18,593 bases of DNA from contig NZWI01000047.1 in the NCBI GenBank assembly GCA_002701875.1, positions 6,902 through 25,494 on the forward strand. Direction: 5' to 3'. The notes under the pieces were generated by a model that searched no databases, was not told the origin of the DNA, and saw only the letters and a program-made list of their open reading frames with translations. Source of the DNA: Fidelibacterota bacterium (GTDB lineage: Bacteria > Fidelibacterota > Marinisomatia > Marinisomatales > TCS55). A program made the position numbers and the translations under genes. Positions 15,430 to 18,593 of the stretch are shown piece by piece (position 1 is the stretch's first letter; every line of letters begins with the position of its first letter).

Positions 15430-15768
15430 ATGAAAAAAATAAACAACATCCTTTCGTTACTACTTATACTATGGATGGGTGTATTTACCCAAATAAGCAC
15501 TTCTCATACTGGTCACGGACATGAACTAATTACTCCAGAAGCCAGTTTATGTGCTGATAATTGTGAAATAGAGTCCCATGGTAATGCTGGCGAGGAATGT
15601 CAATTATTTTTAGCCAAGAGGCTTTTAGATAATGATGGCGCAATTGCCACTCCAAATTTCATCCTCCTTGAATTGGAAACTGCTCGAAAATGTGCGGTGA
15701 CCAATTCTCTTTATCGTCAATTTTATAAAAATAATAATCCAGTTCGCGGTCCCCCAATCCTTTTGTAA
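15430..15768 (+). CDS. Small secreted Cys/His protein, possibly metal-binding
   Basis: A 112-residue protein with a signal peptide (MKK n-region, hydrophobic residues 7-20, cleavage probably near residue 24). The mature start is His-rich, SHTGHGHE (His26, 29, 31), followed by CADNC (Cys41, Cys45), Cys57 and Cys88. The C-terminus reads NPVRGPP, which resembles the RGPP/RAPP end of small DUF2946-type proteins that are often found next to metal-related TonB receptors; I cannot confirm membership. It lies upstream of a His-rich lipoprotein and a TonB-dependent receptor, so a periplasmic metal-binding role is inferred. No clear ribosome site precedes the ATG. It starts 14 bases after the Arg-rich gene and may be co-transcribed with it. 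Confidence 0.75.
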   Translation: MKKINNILSLLLILWMGVFTQISTSHTGHGHELITPEASLCADNCEIESHGNAGEECQLFLAKRLLDNDGAIATPNFILLELETARKCAVTNSLYRQFYKNNNPVRGPPILL

Positions 15769-15785
15769 TAAACTCGTTTTCACTT

Positions 15786-15806
15786 GATGGTATAATAAAT
15801 ACCATC
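15786..15806. promoter_or_regulatory. Palindromic operator overlapping an extended -10 promoter
   Basis: GATGGTAT (15786-15793) and ATACCATC (15799-15806) are perfect inverted arms around AATAA. Inside them sits TGGTATAAT (15788-15796), an extended -10 box (TGnTATAAT), so a repressor bound to the palindrome would block RNA polymerase. A transcript would begin near 15802, leaving a leader of about 40 bases with AAGGA at 15830-15834 ahead of the ATG at 15843. No T-run follows, so it is not a terminator. A metal-responsive repressor of the Fur/Zur or MntR/DtxR type would fit the genes downstream, but the sequence does not closely match a consensus I know. Confidence 0.55.
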
Positions 15807-15842
15807 GCATTTATCTAAATAATTACAAAAAGGAATTAAAGA

Positions 15843-16343
15843 ATGTTTAATGAATTTAAAAGCATTAAAAAATTATGCTATACAGTCTTAGGAGTTACTT
15901 TATTACTATTCATCGTTAGTTGTGAAGATGATCATGATCACGATGAAGAACACACTGATGCAGAAGGCTTCATTCTAGAAAGCAGCAGCGGAACACAAGT
16001 ATATAAAGAATTTAAAGGGACCCAAACAGGATCAGTTACATTAACCAGTGGAGAAACACTAGAACTTACTGTGCATTTTCTTGGTGATGATGGGAAAGAA
16101 TTAGAACACGATGAACATGAAGGAGAGGAAGAAGGAGAATTAAAAGTTTCTGGATTCAATTCTAGCATTGCCACAGTTGAGGTTGAAGAAGAACATGGTG
16201 ATCATGGCGATGAAGAAGAACATGAAATGGCCTTAGAAATCAAGGGCGTCAGTGCTGGTTCAACTAGTTTTAAACTTGAGTTAATGCATGATGGCCATGC
16301 AGATTACACATCGACAAATAACGTTCCAATTACTGTTAAATAA
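15843..16343 (+). CDS. His/Asp/Glu-rich lipoprotein, probable metal-binding partner of the TonB receptor
   Basis: A 166-residue lipoprotein. The signal peptide ends in LFIVSC, with Cys27 acylated, immediately followed by EDDHDHDEEH. It has 11 His in four clusters (31-37, 78, 89-92, 118-127, 149-152), embedded in acidic runs. Between them are beta-strand segments (GSVTLTSGETLELTVHFL, SSIATVEVEEE, GSTSFKLELMHDGHADY) that suggest a small Ig-like sandwich displaying the acidic-His loops. Such loops usually bind Zn, Ni or Cu. I know of no characterised member. It has a good ribosome site (AAGGA, 8-base spacing), a palindromic promoter in front and a 3' end that runs into the TonB receptor gene, so the two form a pair: capture at the cell surface or periplasm, then import. 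Confidence 0.85.
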   Translation: MFNEFKSIKKLCYTVLGVTLLLFIVSCEDDHDHDEEHTDAEGFILESSSGTQVYKEFKGTQTGSVTLTSGETLELTVHFLGDDGKELEHDEHEGEEEGELKVSGFNSSIATVEVEEEHGDHGDEEEHEMALEIKGVSAGSTSFKLELMHDGHADYTSTNNVPITVK

Positions 16344-18561
16344 GTTAATCTTAATTATAACTTTTTGTGCATGCAGTATGCCAATGCATTTTCTGCATGC
16401 ACAAAATGCAACGTTAATTGGAAGAGTACTTTCTTCAGATAATTCTGAACCTTTAGCAGATGCAAATATTTATGTAAGAAATCTAAGCATAGGTTCAGCA
16501 ACGGATTTAAATGGGCAATTCTCCATAAATGATCTTTCTCTAGGTAATCTAGAATTGGAAATTTCCATTCTCGGCTATCGAGATACAACTCTATTTATAC
16601 TAATAGATAATAGTTTAGTAAGTCTTGGTAAGATTTTATTAGATCCTGAAGTTTTGCATTTCGAAGAAATAAAAGTAGAGGTTCATAGTGATTTGGATCC
16701 AACTTCTTCACTTTCCAGTTTTTCCATGTCCGGGAAAAAAATACAAGAAAATATGAAGGGATCAATTGCGCAAACCCTTCAAAACGAGATGGGTGTAGCA
16801 ATCCAATCCATGGGACAGGGTACAACACGACCTATATTAAGAGGATATTCGGGAGACCGTTTTCTGATCACGGAAAATGGCTTTGAAGTGGGCGATTTAT
16901 CTCAGACTTCAGTTGATCATGCGCTAAGTTTGGATCTTGGAGGAGTTGAAGAAATAGAAATTATTAGAGGACCTCGAGCACTACTTTTTGGATCAAACAC
17001 TATAAGCGGTGTCATTGATGTTGAAAAAAACTCTATGCCTGAAATCGCATTTGATCATTTCCACACTTATATAACTTCAGGTTATGATTCTGGGAATAAG
17101 GGATTGTTTAATAATTTTTCATTGGTCGCTCCAATGAATAAGAACAATTTTCGTTTTTCCTTACAAAATAGAAGTGCTGGCGATCAAATGACTCCAATAG
17201 GAGTATTAAAAAATACATCAATGAATAATACTGAATGGTTTTTTGGATTAACAAGGTTCAATGATGGAAGAAGAGTAACAGCTTCAATTGAACATGTTGA
17301 AATGGATTATGGTATACCAGGAAGCCCTGAGGGGCACATTAGTGGTGTGGATATTAAAATGAATAAAACGACTCAAAAGTTTAATTATCATCAAGATATT
17401 GATTTTAATGGTTTTGAAACATTTGACCTAGATCAAAAATTTATTCATTATGCTCATTCTGAATTTGAATCAGATCAAAAAAAAGCTTCTGTCAAATTGG
17501 GACAAGATATATTTGTTTTTCAATCAAAGATGACAGGATTAAAAAGGGAAATAGGTACTGCTATACAATACCGAATGTTTAATGCAGGTGGTTTTTATTG
17601 GACACCAAATACCACCGAATCAAATTTTTCAGTATTTGGTTTTAGAGAGAAAGAGGCACTTGGTTTTAAAGGCCAATTATCATTTAGAGGAGAATATTCG
17701 ATTATAGAACCTCAAAATGAAGGAACAAAGTTTTCAAATATTGATGAAAAATCTGTGAACAAGAAAAATTTTGGTTTTCTTTCTATATCTGCTGCACTTA
17801 TTAAATCCTGGGAAAATTGGCAATTTTCTACAACCATAATGAGAGCTGGAAGAACGCCTGGTATTGAAGATCTTTTTTCAGATGGGCCACATCTTGGAAG
17901 TTATAGCTATGAAATTGGCAACCCAAATCTTGACCTTGAGAAAACATTAGGTATTGAAAACTCGATACAATATCAAAAAGACAAATTCTTTTTCTTATTA
18001 AATGGGTTTTTTAATCAAAGTCCAAATTTTCATCAATATATGAAAATGGGGGATGGGTATGTGCCTGGTGCAGATTGGATCGAGTGGGGAAGTGGATCAA
18101 GCGGATGGTTATATAAATATCAAATGCGCGGGATTGAAACTGAAATAAGTGGTGGAGAAGTACAAATGGGATATAAAGGAAGAACGATAGATATCACCAC
18201 AGATTTTTCATTTGTTAAAGGAAAAGATAATTCAAATAATGACCATCTAGCATATATGCCACCAGACAAAATTGGTTTATTGATTTCAAGTAAATCAAAT
18301 AAGGATTTATCGAGTTCAATTAGACTTAGTAAAGTTTTAGATCAAAAAGAGATCTCAGAATTTGAAACGATAACTCCAGGATATTTATTAATTGATATTT
18401 TTGGAAGTTATTCTTTTGAGACCAATAAGGGAACTCACCGTTTGGTGCTTCAAATAAATAACTTACTTGATAAAACTTATTATAATCATTTATCAAAAAT
18501 AAAATCTATTATGCCTGAATCAGGGAGAAGTATCAGTTTACAGTACCGAATTTTATTATAA
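16288..18561 (+). CDS. TonB-dependent receptor, ZnuD-like (probable metal or metallophore uptake)
   Basis: A complete outer-membrane receptor. After a signal peptide ending HFLHAQ, a carboxypeptidase-regulatory-like domain (TLIGRVLSSDN to LGYRD) precedes the plug (SIAQTLQNEMGV, RPILRGYSGDRFLI, VDHALSLD, EEIEIIRGPRALLFGSNTISGVIDV). The rest is a 22-strand-type barrel with the usual ending LLDKTYYNHLSKIKSIMPESGRS. The RG-SGDR, DHA and RGP-LLFGSN order resembles ZnuD-type zinc receptors, and the upstream His-rich lipoprotein supports a metal substrate (inference). The first ATG, 16288, overlaps the lipoprotein gene by 56 bases, and those codons also encode that protein's conserved C-terminus. 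A CTG at 16333 would give a compact signal peptide (MLNKLILIITFCACS) and an 11-base overlap, so the true start may be later than listed. Confidence 0.92.
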   Translation: MMAMQITHRQITFQLLLNKLILIITFCACSMPMHFLHAQNATLIGRVLSSDNSEPLADANIYVRNLSIGSATDLNGQFSINDLSLGNLELEISILGYRDTTLFILIDNSLVSLGKILLDPEVLHFEEIKVEVHSDLDPTSSLSSFSMSGKKIQENMKGSIAQTLQNEMGVAIQSMGQGTTRPILRGYSGDRFLITENGFEVGDLSQTSVDHALSLDLGGVEEIEIIRGPRALLFGSNTISGVIDVEKNSMPEIAFDHFHTYITSGYDSGNKGLFNNFSLVAPMNKNNFRFSLQNRSAGDQMTPIGVLKNTSMNNTEWFFGLTRFNDGRRVTASIEHVEMDYGIPGSPEGHISGVDIKMNKTTQKFNYHQDIDFNGFETFDLDQKFIHYAHSEFESDQKKASVKLGQDIFVFQSKMTGLKREIGTAIQYRMFNAGGFYWTPNTTESNFSVFGFREKEALGFKGQLSFRGEYSIIEPQNEGTKFSNIDEKSVNKKNFGFLSISAALIKSWENWQFSTTIMRAGRTPGIEDLFSDGPHLGSYSYEIGNPNLDLEKTLGIENSIQYQKDKFFFLLNGFFNQSPNFHQYMKMGDGYVPGADWIEWGSGSSGWLYKYQMRGIETEISGGEVQMGYKGRTIDITTDFSFVKGKDNSNNDHLAYMPPDKIGLLISSKSNKDLSSSIRLSKVLDQKEISEFETITPGYLLIDIFGSYSFETNKGTHRLVLQINNLLDKTYYNHLSKIKSIMPESGRSISLQYRILL

Positions 18562-18593
18562 GATTATTTACTCGGCATTCCTCTTAATGAAAT

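Noticed and set aside
15938..16174. Ser/Pro-rich reverse-strand open frame opposite the His-rich lipoprotein.
   Set aside because: The composition is the complement of Asp/Glu/His codons in the real gene; no independent signal supports it.
16118..16230. GAA/GAT/CAT-rich stretch in the lipoprotein gene, considered as a nucleotide repeat.
   Set aside because: The pattern follows from Glu, Asp and His codon use; there is no fixed repeat unit at the DNA level.

Overview
The window is AT-rich (roughly one third G+C by eye) and comes from a Gram-negative bacterium with an outer membrane: it carries two lipoproteins with lipoboxes, a TonB-dependent receptor with a carboxypeptidase-regulatory-like N-terminal domain, and a predicted outer-membrane barrel. 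Weak or absent Shine-Dalgarno sequences and two possible TAnnTTTG promoter elements fit the Fibrobacteres-Chlorobi-Bacteroidetes (FCB) superphylum. A marine FCB lineage such as Marinimicrobia is my best guess, but this is inference from gene content. No mobile element, prophage or CRISPR array is visible.

Left block, minus strand (1-3456): a tightly packed catabolic operon reads right to left as Lrp/AsnC regulator, HisC-family aminotransferase, 4-hydroxyphenylpyruvate dioxygenase and a fumarylacetoacetase-like hydrolase cut by the left edge. This is a tyrosine-degradation set. Homogentisate dioxygenase and an isomerase are not in view and may lie beyond the edge. The AT-rich divergent gap (3457-3585) holds a near-perfect direct repeat spaced 31 bp and an inverted repeat next to the regulator start, a good candidate autoregulatory site.

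Middle block, plus strand (3586-12091): sfsA, an Ig-like lipoprotein, manC (mannose-1-phosphate guanylyltransferase), a small unrecognised protein, then an EF-G-like GTPase with an altered NKxD motif behind a structured leader, a HIT-family hydrolase, a 70-residue two-helix membrane protein and a sodium:solute symporter with a soluble C-terminal extension. Junctions are very short or overlapping, so long co-transcribed runs are likely.

Right block: tRNA-Asn(GTT) with its own intrinsic terminator (12164-12279). Next is a large predicted exported protein joining a HEGRH metallopeptidase domain, a TolB-like propeller and a C-terminal barrel (12301-15195). A 51-residue Arg-rich protein follows. 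The block ends with three genes that look like a metal-acquisition locus: a small Cys/His secreted protein, a His/Asp/Glu-rich lipoprotein and a ZnuD-like TonB-dependent receptor. A perfect 8-bp inverted repeat containing an extended -10 box lies in front of the lipoprotein gene.

The least explained items are the metallopeptidase-propeller-barrel protein, the metal-binding lipoprotein/receptor pair with its putative operator, the small membrane partner of the symporter, and several genes that seem to start at codons other than ATG, GTG or TTG.
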